This document shows, piece after piece, positions 1-10,830 of a stretch of DNA of 37,684 nt (within the stretch, counting starts at the first letter, position 1; each line of letters begins with the position of its first letter). The translations under genes and the position numbers were made by a program. The notes under the pieces were generated by a model. The model was not told the DNA's origin. It saw only the letters and a list, made by a program, of their open reading frames with translations, and searched no databases. Source of the stretch: Gymnopus androsaceus JB14 (Eukaryota; Basidiomycota; Agaricomycetes; Agaricales; Omphalotaceae); the NCBI GenBank assembly GCA_009733575.1, contig ML769885.1:1-37684 (forward strand), in the 5' to 3' direction.

Positions 1-159
1 CACAGACTGGCAAATATGTAAAAATGAATGTCTGAAAGTTCCATCTCTTCACTGGCAGTAGTAAGCTGCCTTAAATCATGCCCCATACACTTGAATAGGG
101 TCTAGGAGCATGTGTAGTACATTGCATAGCCTCTAATGGACATATGCAATGTCATTTAT

Positions 160-460
160 GGCTTAAGGTAGAATAAGGTAGAATAAGGTCATAAGGTAAA
201 ATAAGTTAAAATAAGTTAACTTGGTCGACCAAGTTAACTTAAGGAACTTAAAGGTACTTTAAGGTAACTTGGTAAGGCTAAGGTAGCAATAAGGTAGCGG
301 AGTTTGAAAATCCAAGGTAATTTGGTAGTCACCTGCCTATGCACCTTGCATGCATAACCTTTTCTCGACACCTCCAATTTGTTCCCCTTTAAGGCTTACT
401 TGAGGCTTACCTTCACTTGATTGTACCTTACTTTCTTGGCTTTGCTTACCTTGCATTGGC
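160..460. repeat. AAGGTA/TACCTT hexamer cluster with perfect palindrome
   Basis: Positions 165-300 carry many copies of AAGGTA or close variants, and 357-450 carries the reverse complement TACCTT several times, so the block is an inverted hexamer array. Inside it, 212-241 is a perfect 30-bp palindrome centred on the TCGA at 225-228. Dense short inverted motifs of this type are common in subterminal regions of DNA transposons. No coding sequence is visible. The assignment as a small non-autonomous element or an element end is inference. Confidence 0.6.
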
Positions 461-1205
461 ATATCCATCACCGCCGTTGTACTCTAGATCTTGCACTTCG
501 CATGTATACTACGAGTCCGTACTCTAATTTATTCACACACACCGCCACACCTGGCACACATGCACCTCCCAGTGTTCCACTATGATCAAGTGTATGGAAT
601 CGTAGTAGCAGTTCATAATAAATTCTGTGTTGGATCATTTCTTGATGTATGTGTATACAAGTTACTTGTACATAATGTCATGGGTTAATAAATAGAGATA
701 TTGATTATCCATCAAGTGTATCCTTGGATTCTGAGTCCCCAAGTCTGCTGCAAGGACTACATTGGTACTACTAGTACTTTCTACAGTAGCACATAACAAT
801 TTTTGACTTCCGAGCACAAAGGTACTAATGGAATGGGGAGGAAGCAGCTCAACAGGTAAAGAGTTGAAATGTAAGGACTCCAATACATAAAAAGGCCTAT
901 ATAAAGCGACTGACAAATCAAATGAGGCTCAGTCACTTTGAGTAAGTATTGGGATGGGCACAGAACCTGATAAATCCGTTATGATTATCTCGAAACTCAC
1001 AGAAGATTTTGTAGAAGCAATGTTAAGAAGAAATGTGAGAAAAACCTTCCAGACTGAGAGGTCCAGCGTGATTTTTTTTGTGACTAGGAAGGAATATTGA
1101 AGGGGTTGTTACTTGAGAAGAGGGCTGTCAAATGGAGTTTTCAGAGAAAATGGTTATTAAAGTACTTACTTGGGGAAAAAAAATTATGATGGTCAATAAC
1201 ATTGG
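461..1205. other. No gene recognised
   Basis: AT-rich stretch downstream of the NLR gene. Only short open frames without recognisable family signatures or splice logic are seen. It probably contains the 3' untranslated and termination region of the leftward gene. Confidence 0.5.
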
Positions 1206-4200
1206 TCAGTCCTCAACACAATGGGACCATTCTTCCCCATATACACAATCAGCAAAGGATAGCTTATTGTATCCTACCCCAGATATAATACATAAATTTT
1301 GAGGCCTCCATAATGATTTGCAAAACTGAGGAGGAATCCAAATTATACCATGAGGACAATTGGGAAGGGTAATCCATCCATCACTTGAAATATTCCAGTT
1401 ATTGTGTGCTAGATAGGGCAAATGAAAAACCAATCATGAACATAAAAATTGGAAAATTACCTTGCAATGATTCATTGTGATTTGGGAGTGTGTCATTCAT
1501 TATATATTCAAAAGTGACATCCCAAATCCTGAGTGTCTTATCATCAGAAGCAGATACAATCTGGGTTCCATCAGGTGAAAAGCCAACTGAAAAGACATAA
1601 CCATCATGACCTTGCAAGGGATCACCCACTTGAGCACCAGTAGTGGAATCCCAGATCCTGAGTGTCTTGTCTCTGGAGCCAGACACAATTCTGGTTCCAT
1701 CAGGTGAAAAAGCCACTGAATATATATCACCATCATGCCCCCACAGAGGATCACCTATTTGAGCACCAGTAGTGGAATCCCAGATCCTGAGTGTCTTGTC
1801 TCCAGAGCCAGACACAATCCTAATTCCATCAGGTGAAAAGGCAACTGAATTGACACAAGTATCAAGACCTTGAAAAGCATCACCTATTTGAGCACCTGTA
1901 GTGGCATCCCAGATTCTGAGAGTCCAATCAAGGGAGCCAGATATAATCTTGGTTCCATCAGGTGAAAAGGCAACTGAAAGAACATAATCATCATGACCTT
2001 GCAGGGGATCACCCATTTGAGCACCAGTAGTGGCATCCCAGATCCTGAGTGTCCCATCTCCAGAGCCAGACACAATACTGGTTCCATTGGGTGAAAAGGC
2101 AACTGCATGGAAATAGGTAGAATGACCTTGCAGTGGCTCACCTATTTGAGCTCCAGTAGTGGCATCCCAGATCCTGAGTGTGTTGTCTTGAGAGCCAGAC
2201 ACAATCTTCATTCCATCAGGTGAAAAGGCAACTGAAAGGACATAACCATCATGGCCTTGGAGGGGAGAACCAATTTGAGCACCAGTAGTGGCATCCCAAA
2301 TCCTGAGTGTCTTGTCAGCAGACCCAGACACAATTTTAGTTCCATCAGGTGAAAAGGCAGCTGAATGGGCAGAATTTTCATGACCATGTAGGTGATAACC
2401 TATTTGAGGACCAGTAGTGGCATCCCAGATCCTGAGTGTCTGGTCTCGAGAGCCAGAAACAATCCTGGCTCCATCAGGTGAAAAGGCCACTGAAAAAACC
2501 CAATCATCATGACCTTGCAGAGGGTTACCTATCTGAACACCAATAATGGCATCCCAAATTCTGAGTGTCTTGTCATCAGAGCCAGACACAATCCTGGTTC
2601 CATCAGGTGAAAAGGCAACTGAACGCACCCAGTCATTGTGACCTTGCAGAGCATCACCTATTTGAACACCAGTAGTGGCATCCCAAATCCTCAGTGCATT
2701 GTCATCTGAGCCAGACACAATCCTGGTTCCATCAGGTGAAAAGGCAACAGAATAATGACTTCCACCTATGTATCTATTATGACCTTTCAGGGGATCACCT
2801 ATTTGAGCACCAGTAGTGGCATCCCAAATCCTCACTGTGTTATCTTGAGAGCCAGACACAATCCTGTTTCCATCAACAGAAAAGGCAACTGAAAAGACAT
2901 AACCATCATGCCCTTGCAGGGGCTCACCTATTTGAGCATGGGTAGTGGCATCCCAGATCCTAAGTGTCTTGTCTCCAGAGCCAGACACTATCCTGGTTCC
3001 ATCAGGTGAAAAACCAATGGAATGGACATAACCACCATGACCCCACATGGGCCCACCAATCTGAGCACCAGTTGTGGCATCCCAAATCCTGAGTGATTTG
3101 TCTTCAGACCCAGACACAATCCTGGTTCCATCAGGTGAAAAAGCTACTGAATATATGGGCTCATTATGACCTTGCAAACAATCACCCATTTGAGTACCAG
3201 TAGTGGCATCCCAAATCCTGAGTGTCTTGTCAGCAGACCCAGACACAATTTTGGTTCCATCAGGTGTGAGGCCCACTGAAAATACCATGTCATGATGACC
3301 CTTCAATACTATATTTGTCTTCTGTATTGCTAAAGCTTCAATCTTCACACCTCTTTTTATGTGGGGCTTACATTCCAAATCATTTTGCCAAAATGGAATG
3401 ATACTCAGATACAGATGTGATGTTCGTCCCTTGACTTCCCCAGTTGAAAATTGCATTAGTACATTTTGGAGGTATCTCATTATCCCCATTACTTCTGATT
3501 TAGAATCTGCATAGGTTAATTTCTGCCAAAATTTCAATTCATGAGTTCCATTATACCACTATATGACATTAGTTGACTAACCTTGAGCATGGAATCTATA
3601 GCTTCTCCACAGTGTGGCAATAGCTCCAGTACACTCATTGCTTCAATCCAGTATACCCCCTTTCCCTTCAAGACATCATGCAATTTCATTATAACCTCCT
3701 CTGGAATTTTCTCTTTGATTTCACACTTGTTGATATGATAACTCCAAAACTGGCAACAATACTGAAGTGTTTCTCCTATGTTTTCTGTAACTCTGCCCTG
3801 AAAGTTAGGCACTTCCTTATCTGGTATGAATGATGAAGGAAGATTGCAGATGTTGAATCTCAACCTGTCCATTACAGTGAAACATTTAAACACCAATTTC
3901 AAATGCTGGGATGTTGAGGTATAGGCCACCCCTTGACCTGGCTTAAAGGTAGTAATGAAATCTGGGAATGATGCATGAAAGGTAAAAATACAATTATTTT
4001 CATCTGAGATGTAGCAAACTGCTTGCAATCTACTGATCAGATCTGTTACCAGATCCACTTTGACTGTTAAAAGCTCAGCTATAGCATTGCATGTCAATGG
4101 CTTCCCTGCAGAAATGATTGCATAAATAATCATCCAATCTTCTACTGTTTCCTCATTGGTGAGCTCTTCTGCTGAAATTGCACTATTCATAATTCTAGCA

Positions 4201-5292
4201 TAAAGTTGTCTGATATCCTCTGGGTTGTTTTCCTGCTGGAGTGAATTTATTAATCTACTCTGTTGTCTTGTAAGACTTTTGACACTCTTCACATGTTTAA
4301 CTATGGTTGCTGCATAAATGAATAATTTTCCTGACAATGATGTGAGCTGTCTAAGCTGTTCCTCTGCCAAGCATATCCCATTCAACTCAGCTTTTACATA
4401 ATTGTATATATCTTCTTGCACTAAACTTTCTGCAACTTGATGGAGAAGAAATTTGTTGATATAGAAAAATGCCTCAGTCTGTGCTGGGTGGCCTGAGTCC
4501 ATAAGCTGTTGAATTGCCTGCTCTGGGCGACTAGTCATGAAAAACTTCAATCCAAGCAATTCTCTGTTCTGAATTGCTGCTATGAGTGGTTTAAGTACTA
4601 GTGAAGCTTCATCACATTCATCCAAAGCATCCACAATAAGAACTGGTGTATATAGTCTTATCTGCTGCTTAGTAACAGCTGTATTCCATGGCTGGACCAA
4701 GAGTGTTTTTATCTGCTCCTCTGGATTTCTTACTGGATGATCAGGATCTTCTTGCAAGATATCTTTAAGTGAAGTTGCAAATATTCCAGAGAATTTTGCC
4801 AGCTGATATGCCAATGTAGGAATTATTATCCGGTAATCCCTGCATTCTGGGATTTGGCGGGAGCAGAAGAAGGTCCCAGCAAGTAGACCTTTTCCCTTTA
4901 ATATTGTACAAAGGGACATTGCAATTGTACTTTTGCCTGTTCCGGCCATTCCACACATCCAATAGCCTAGTGGAGTATAAGGGTTATTGCTGGATGCCCA
5001 TTTCTCAATGTCAGAGAGAATTTGTGCCCTTGTACCAGGACTGCATGACTTGCGAGCGAACTTGATGCCCACATCTGCATCATAAAATGCATAGGGCGAG
5101 TGATCCAGGTTTCCCAGAATAATTTTCTGTTAATTGCATTTAAATAGTAGTTAGTGTTGTTGTTTCACCGCTTACCTCCAAAATCTGGGAATCTTGATAA
5201 GAATTGTATTGATTTCCAAGAACAGTTACATTTCGGAACTCTCCACCACGTATGCAGAAATCTCGAGCATTCGGAAACATTGAAGAGGGCAT
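1206..5292 (-). CDS. NACHT-WD40 NLR-like protein (NWD family)
   Basis: Exons (minus): 5292-5176, 5126-3582, 3522-1461, 1408-1206. All three introns (49, 59 and 52 nt) are GT-AG and keep phase, giving about 1308 aa. The 39-residue first exon (MPSSMFPNARDF...) joins a NACHT NTPase: Walker A GMAGTGKS near residue 98 and Walker B VLIVDALDECDE near 201-212. Fourteen WD40 repeats of 43 residues follow (about 629-1235). The tail contains SDGWITLP and IWIPPQFCKSLWRPQ, a C-terminus I associate with basidiomycete WD-repeat NWD proteins; it confirms the last intron because it lies in another frame. Fungal proteins of this architecture (HET-E/HET-D type) are cytosolic NTP-dependent sensors in allorecognition and programmed cell death, with the WD domain as ligand sensor. 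That role is inferred from family. No frame break is seen, so the gene is probably functional. Confidence 0.93.
1500..3305 (-). repeat. 14 near-identical 129-bp WD40-encoding repeats
   Basis: Fourteen consecutive 43-codon units share the skeleton SVAFSPDGTRIVSGS followed by DKTLRIWDATTGAQIG. The differences cluster just after the leading His (DGYVF, NDWVR, DDWVF, ENSAH, STYFH, DTCVN) and around the x of SGSxDx (A, E, G, Q, D, R, L). Unit 5 has four extra residues (NRYIGGSHYS) and unit 12 has Leu instead of the leading His. Two seven-bladed propellers are the obvious fold. High internal identity with variation confined to surface positions is the known signature of fungal NLR sensor domains. 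Confidence 0.92.
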
Positions 5293-5635
5293 GATGATGG
5301 TTGATGTTCAAGGGATGATTGTAACGTTGTCACACTCCCACAGCGGCTTGAGGGCAGGCTTTGAGGCCTATGACTGATACGCAGTTATAAGTTAACTGCC
5401 ATCAATGCAGTTCCTATTCACATATGATCACTGAGTACAGGGCAACCGGATGGTGAATGACGGAACAGAGAAAATAATAACTTGGAAATTCGAAACAGAA
5501 AAGTAAAACTTCATGATGTTGTCACGGAGCGGACAGAGTCAATATTTGCCCCCCCTGCTACTACAATGAAAGATCAGCATCTATGTGTATGGATGTATGT
5601 AATTTGTAATTGTAAGGACAGAGAGACTGAGGCAG
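5293..5635. promoter_or_regulatory. Upstream region of the NLR gene
   Basis: This is the 5' flank of the leftward NLR gene. No upstream open frame with coding character is seen. I find no clear TATA box or named operator, so it is listed only as the presumed promoter and 5' UTR. Confidence 0.4.
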
Positions 5636-5639
5636 AGAA

Positions 5640-5705
5640 GTTGTAGTGGTAGCCTAGTGGTAGCGGGATCCCATTCCTGTTATGGTTCACGTTGCAGTAT
5701 GAACA
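5640..5705 (+). repeat. tRNA-like / SINE-like polymerase III box pair (tentative)
   Basis: TAGCCTAGTGG near 5650 fits the A-box pattern TRGCNNAGYNG, and GGTTCACGTT near 5684 fits eight of ten B-box positions, at the normal spacing of about 33 nt. No acceptor stem or anticodon arm pairs properly, so it is not a tRNA gene. It could be a tRNA-derived SINE head or chance. Confidence 0.25.
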
Positions 5706-5934
5706 AGGTGCAGCAAAATGAACGGGGACAACGCCGAACACTGGATTACCCCCTCGCAGTGGGCTCCAGATGTAAAGCTAAGCCTTGTGTGTGCGTGAGA
5801 CGAGCTTCAAGTTTGTGGGGGCTAATCGCAGCTGTTCACTCAAGTGGTGGACAAGTTGGGGATTGAAAATCAAGTCCATTCCTATTAACTACCAACGCCG
5901 AGTGTAAATACCAGAACGTCGAGCTTCTGACACT

Positions 5935-6125
5935 CAGCGTCATCAAGTAGGTAATATTCGGAGTTATATACACAGTAAGTATGTAAGTAAAATCCATTTT
6001 ATCAAGTCCGAAAGACTTGACTTGTCGCAATTCCGATGCGTGTTCGGTGTTTATGTACAAGTAAGTATAAGTAGCATCTGTCTTGTCAAGTCCGAAGGAC
6101 TTGGCGCAATTGAACTCATACGCGT
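5935..6125. repeat. Two-copy degenerate repeat with hairpin
   Basis: Two imperfect copies of a unit of roughly 75-80 bp lie side by side (about 5970-6030 and 6045-6110). Each has GTAAGTAT-type sequence followed by TCAAGTCCGAAAGACTTGA or TCAAGTCCGAAGGACTTGG (a 7-bp stem, short loop) and then CGCAATT. It abuts the 5' break of the F-box fragment that follows. Confidence 0.6.
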
Positions 6126-6144
6126 ACAGACGCGTGTGAGGCGC

Positions 6145-6829
6145 GACATCTGGCACGACATGCAGACAGATGGAAGGAGTTCGCATTCTTTGAAGATTTA
6201 CCGAGCCTGAATTACATTCTAAAACAAGCTCGTCAATTCACAGAAAATCCATTTTCCATCCTCCATACCCTTTTTTAGATGGTCCTTGAGAAAGGCATCC
6301 CTGCTAATGGAATCCTTGGAAATTCATTCATTCACTGTCCTCGGCTTCACACCCTATACATCTCCCATCTTCGTGCTACTGATACTATTGATGTCACACA
6401 TCTGAGCATGTTAAATGTTGCATTCTATCAAGGATGCTCCTTTGCAGTTTTACTTGAAAAGTTTCCAATGTTGAAGACTTTAGCAGTGCAATACTTCTAC
6501 CCATTTGAAGGCAATGAGGCTACACCATTCCCATTCGCCGCATCTGTCATACCCATCTCAGGACCTTGGAACTTAATGTCAATATAACCATTGTCGCTGA
6601 TGCCTGGCGGTCGGTTCAACTGCCTAATTTGACTCATCTTCGAGTCCTAGGCATCAACGAAAGCATATTTTGTGATGTTACGAAACAGCGTTTTGACGAG
6701 CTCAAAGCAATGTTATCCTATTCGCAATGCATCCTAGAACGTGTCCAGTTGCTTGGAGATATGGATCCAGACAGCAATATAGTGGCGTCGTTATTCCAAG
6801 GCATACGTGTTCGCTCAGAATCCAAATGA
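6145..6829 (+). pseudogene. F-box family relic A (C-terminal half, plus strand)
   Basis: Translation matches the leucine-rich half of the F-box family seen again at 8.6-9.9, 21.2-22.5 and 27.8-29.0 kb. It begins at the equivalent of DLARHADRWKEF (6148) and runs through SLNYILKQAR, GNSFIHCPRLH, HLRATDT, YQGCSFAVLLEK, AWRSVQLPNLTHLR and FCDVTKQRFDELKAML to the family terminus FQGIRVRSESK and a stop at 6829. At least two frame changes occur (about 6270 and 6570). The F-box itself is absent. This copy preserves the complete C-terminus and so serves as reference for the others. Non-functional. Confidence 0.85.
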
Positions 6830-6999
6830 TATATAGTAGTACTTGCCTCAAATACGACACTGTCGCTGAGCATGCTACCTGACGATAGAATCCAGCGTTA
6901 TTTCAACTCTACTTATTTTTTCATTTGTGTAGATACGTTATATTTCTGTGTAAAGTAGTGGAATGTCAAAATCGTTTATCTCGCTGATTGAATGCATAA

Positions 7000-7345
7000 G
7001 AACTACTTGTAAATTTTTGCAGTAATCTAAAATAGCTCGCGTTTAGCGATGTCTAGGTTTCGTGGTCAATACTCAATGAATAAGGAAAACTGTTTTGAAA
7101 GTTTCCATTGATCATGATGGCAGTGAGCGGATGTACGTCGATGTAGCCTAATTTTACTGTTACTGCAAGGCATGCAATACTAAGTATGGATGAAAGTTCA
7201 GGTGTCCAAGACGAATAAAGGGTCGAAATGAATATGCAGTGGTGCATGAATCCGAAATGACAACGACAAGAGAGAGGGATTGTGCGATGATATGCCAGGC
7301 CCAGTACGAGGAGAACATGACTCGGAGAATTGGGATGGGATGGGA
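7000..7345 (-). repeat. Dispersed flanking repeat (copy 1)
   Basis: Shares blocks such as GGATGAAAGTTCAGGTGTCC and GAATTGGGATGGGA with 11,535-11,830 in the same orientation, and with 15,790-16,215 and 33,325-33,625 inverted. In the last two cases the repeat is the 3' flank of a kinase copy, so it looks like part of the duplicated kinase/F-box unit. No coding potential. Confidence 0.6.
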
Positions 7346-7369
7346 GAACGACCGACTACCAAGAGATAA

Positions 7370-7665
7370 TGATTTCTCGTCACCAAAAAACCCAAGTTAA
7401 CGGAAAGACTGAATCTCCCGCACGTCTCCCGGGACGATATCTGACCAAGACTGAACCTGGATAGAGCAATGCGAAAATCTCGCTCGTGATCTCTTGGAGT
7501 AGTGTGTAAATCGGGGAAAGCAAAGACTCCAACGTTTTCGCGAGCTGGACGCGTCGTGCATCCTGCAACTCGAACTCTCGAAGATTAAGACGGGTTTTCG
7601 CTATCAAGACGCGTAACTCGGACCGTTCGACGGCTGAATTCGGGATGGAATTGGATCTGCAAAAA
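7370..7665 (-). pseudogene. F-box family relic B (N-terminal part)
   Basis: The minus-strand frame gives KTRLNLREFELQDARRVQLA, then KTLESLLSPIYTLLQEITSE and IFALLYPG. This corresponds to the F-box segment RRNLEKCDLED...LAKTLDFHWG...LSPIRTLPPEITSEIFEL of the other copies, followed by GRRAGDSVFPLTW. The leucine-rich half is missing; the sequence switches at about 7370 into the dispersed repeat. Relic A (plus) and relic B (minus) converge, so the region is a rearranged junction, not one gene. Confidence 0.75.
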
Positions 7666-7690
7666 GTACTTATGAGATGAACAGACCACG

Positions 7691-8560
7691 ATGCATTCTA
7701 CTCTAGAGGTCGTGTTCTTTTGGTATTCGTAGTCATTTCATTGTGACCATTGGTGCGGCGTCGGGTCAAAACTCCAAGCGCCTAGTAAGTAAACTTGGCT
7801 TCGCGCGCTGCACACCGAGACCAAATCTGAATAAATGAATAGATACTATCGAAGCATTAAGAAGTGGTCGGATAATTCTATTCACCAACCCTCCTGCCCG
7901 AACACAATCCCTCATTTTGACACAGATCGTAACAATCCGGCCTACAGATTGTTTTCATTGAGGTTATGAAGCGGCGGAGGTACAGAGTGATGTGACTGAG
8001 GACCGATGAATTTTAGCATTATTATATTCTCAATTGTACGATGAAGGTTATGTTTGATCACCGCTCTTTCCGACGCTCCACCATTCTCGCCAGCATCCTT
8101 GGTACCTCCTTAGAACTTAATCATCTATCTTGCCATTGAGAAAGCTTGAATCCAGTTTGTACCTTGTTTCTTTACTTTATCATCTTTCGGATGTCACTTT
8201 CGTTGCCATTGTTTAGTCCTTCTTTTCCAGTTGTCTGTCTTCAGTGCTAATATATTCCTGTCCCTGGTCTTCATTCCAGTCTACTATACCCCTAATCCCA
8301 CCTCTATATCCAACTGTACAAGTGATGTTAGAGCTGTCAAGCCAAATTGTGGACTTGGTGCTGGAGGGATCAAGAGACCGAATTAGCTGAGGTCGGAAGG
8401 TAGAATATATTGATTTAGTTACTTGTGACATTCTCGGTGGGCTCTGCGGAGGGCTCCGCCTATGCCAACGGGGTTGCTCCAGAGGCAACTTATTGAAGGA
8501 GGGTTGTAGTGGGATTGCGTTCAGGCAGCGGGGTTGATTAATAGAATTATCCGAAGTGGT
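7691..8560. other. No gene recognised
   Basis: Short open frames only. The right end holds the 3' flank of the following leftward F-box pseudogene. An open minus frame at 8213-8563 (116 codons) shows no family feature and I do not call it. Confidence 0.45.
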
Positions 8561-8576
8561 CATCGTTTGAACATGT

Positions 8577-9949
8577 CTAGGTTAATATTGAATACAGTCT
8601 ATGAAGAAACTGATTCGGTAGTGTTAACTTCGGATTGTAAAGATGATCCCCGACAAACCGACTGTTCGATTCCGAGCGAACACGTATGCCTTGGAATAAC
8701 GATGCCACAACATCGCTGTCTAGGTCCATATCTCCAAAAGTCACAATATTCGAGCTGTTAATATCGCTGTCTAGATTCATCTCTCCAAGCAATTAGACAC
8801 ACTCTAGGATGCATTGCGAGTAAGATAACATCGCTGTTTCTTAACATCACAAAATGTGCGTTTGTGGATGTGTCTGGCTCGAAGATGAGTCAAACCAGGC
8901 AGTTGAACGGACTGCCACGCGCCAGCGACATGGTATTTATGGATTGCCAGTTCCAAGGTCCTGAGGTGGGTATGACAGACGTGGGGAATGCGAATTGGTG
9001 TAGCCTGATAATCTTCAACTGGGTCATTGATGCAGTTCACTGTTAAAGTCTCCAACACTGGACACTTTTCAAGTAAAATTGCAAAGGAGCATCCTTGATA
9101 TAATTGGGTCCGTAAGTTGACCAGGTGCGTTAGCTCGACTGTATCGGTAGCACGAAGATGGGTGGTCAGTAGGTAGTGGAGCCGAGGACAGTGAATGAAT
9201 GAATTCCCAAAGACTCCATCGGCAGAGATGCCACTTAGGCGGATCAACAAGGCGTCGAAGATGGAGAAAGGATTTTCTGTGAGATCGCGAGCTTGCTTCA
9301 GAATGTAATTCAGGCTCGGTGAAACAGGTGCCACGTATTGGAACTTCTTCCATCTGTCTGCGTGTCGTGCCAGATCATCTAGAGCACTGCGTAGTCCAAG
9401 AGTAAGTTCGATTGAGTCAATGTCCAGATGGAGGCGCATAGGTATAGTCCCAGAACATGCTAGACACACCCTCAGTATGGATATAATATCAAGGACAGGT
9501 TCTGCAAACAAGTTTATAAGCAGGGATGACCAGAACGAGGGTTGGAACACGATGATTTCTCGCCACCAAGAAGAACCCATGTCAATGGAAAGATGGAAAC
9601 TCCCGCACATCTCCCAAAACCAGATCTGACCTCGATAACTTCCGGAGTAGCGAGCTCGAAGATTTCATTCATGATTTCCGGTGGAAGTGTGCGAATGGGA
9701 GAAAGTAGAGACTCCTAGAATCCCAATGTTTTTGTGGACTGGGGCACGTCGTATATCTTCCAAGTCGCATTTCTCAAGATTACGACGGGTTTCTGCTATC
9801 AAGGCGCGTAACCGTGACCGCTCGATAACTGAATTCGGGAAGCAATTAGATCTGCTCTGAGAAAAAGGTTCCTCCCAGGTAGTTTGATCTGCAGGTGAAG
9901 GATTTGGTGTAGACTGCGAGGTCAAGCAAAGCTTTTCGATGCCAGACAT
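8577..9949 (-). pseudogene. F-box family relic C (near full length)
   Basis: Starts with MSGIEKLCLTSQSTPNPSPA at 9949, followed by RRNLEKCDLEDIRRAP, an F-box-like helix region, GSSWWREIIVFQPSFWSSLL, LDDLARHADRWKKFQ, SLNYILKQARDL, GNSFIHCPRLH, HLRATDTVELTHL and AWQSVQLPGLTHLRA. A frame change falls near 9700-9610. In the C-terminal part about 19 bases encoding the FDELKA segment are missing after KKQR (about 8840), which brings in a stop at 8804; the tail frame (DSDVVASLFQGIRVRSES) continues beyond. An intact member would be an SCF ubiquitin-ligase adaptor: the F-box binds Skp1 and the LRR-like half selects substrate. This copy is broken. Confidence 0.85.
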
Positions 9950-10104
9950 GACTGAAAATAGGGCGATTCGAAGATGGTCAAAAAGGATGGCAGGTGCACC
10001 CAAAGGCTCTTAGGCGCTTGTTATCGGCGCTTCTGTCAGATCAACTTCGGTCATGTCCGGCGTCGAAAAATTTTGCTTGACCTCCTCACAGTCTACACCA
10101 AGAC

Positions 10105-10560
10105 TTTCACCTAGTCGGTTAATCGGGGATCATCCCTACAATCCAACCACTAACGAGTTGGGATCTTCCTAGACCGTATCCCATGTGGCATAGATAGAAG
10201 AACGTGATTCTTTATTTTGGACTAGAAAGTTACTTGCAGCCGGGGAGGCGCTTCCCTCCGCTATTCGTTTGCTTCATGCTTACTTGCGTTTCGCCCCAGG
10301 CTCTACCTAGAGTGTTTTGCATTCCAGTAATCTGTGTCTTTGATCCTGGAATGATATACTGTACTTGTCTCCGATATGACTTTGTTGCCGAACATATTAC
10401 CCGACGGTCGAATCCAGCGTTATTTCGAATCCACTTGTTTTTTTTTTCTCCTATTTGTGTAGATATCTATCTCTGCGCTATTCACTTTAAGAGTATTTGC
10501 AGTAAGACTAGCTCTCGTCTAGCTAGGCTTCGCAGTGGTCAATAATGAATAAAGGAAACT
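10105..10560 (+). pseudogene. F-box family relic H (3' end and 3' flank only)
   Basis: 10,110-10,195 (CGGGGATCATCCCTACAATC and following) is the plus-strand counterpart of the 3' end of relics D and E. 10,380-10,560 matches the 3' flank of relic A at 6,860-7,110, including AATCCAGCGTTATTTC, TTTGTGTAGATA and GTGGTCAATA. The interval 10,200-10,380 is not shared. It is thus a remnant pointing right, back-to-back with relic C, whose start is at 9,949. Confidence 0.6.
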
Positions 10561-10830
10561 GTTTTTAAAGGTTTTACATTAACAGCGAGCGGATGTATCT
10601 GTCAAATTATGGATTACCGCCAACAGCGACAGCGGAATTGACCTATACTGGGGATAAATTGGTGACGGTAGCGCAGTAGTCTATGGCAGCATAATAAAAA
10701 CCATGCTGAGTTTGGCTGAGCAGATAGATTCCACAATGAAGACCTTTAGCAGATTTTTCCGCGTGTCCAAAGTCCCTAGCGAAACACAGAATGACCTGGG
10801 TTTTGTTGTCACTAGAAGCCTATCGTTCCA

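Noticed and set aside
662..916. Open minus frame of 84 codons
   Set aside because: No family feature, no splice context, AT-rich noncoding composition.
1500..2141. Additional minus-strand frames inside the WD40 region
   Set aside because: They are shadows produced by the periodic repeat of the NLR gene in a second frame.
5836..6186. Minus frame with repeated KSFGLDKxDxTY
   Set aside because: The protein repeat is only the translation of the two-copy hairpin DNA repeat.
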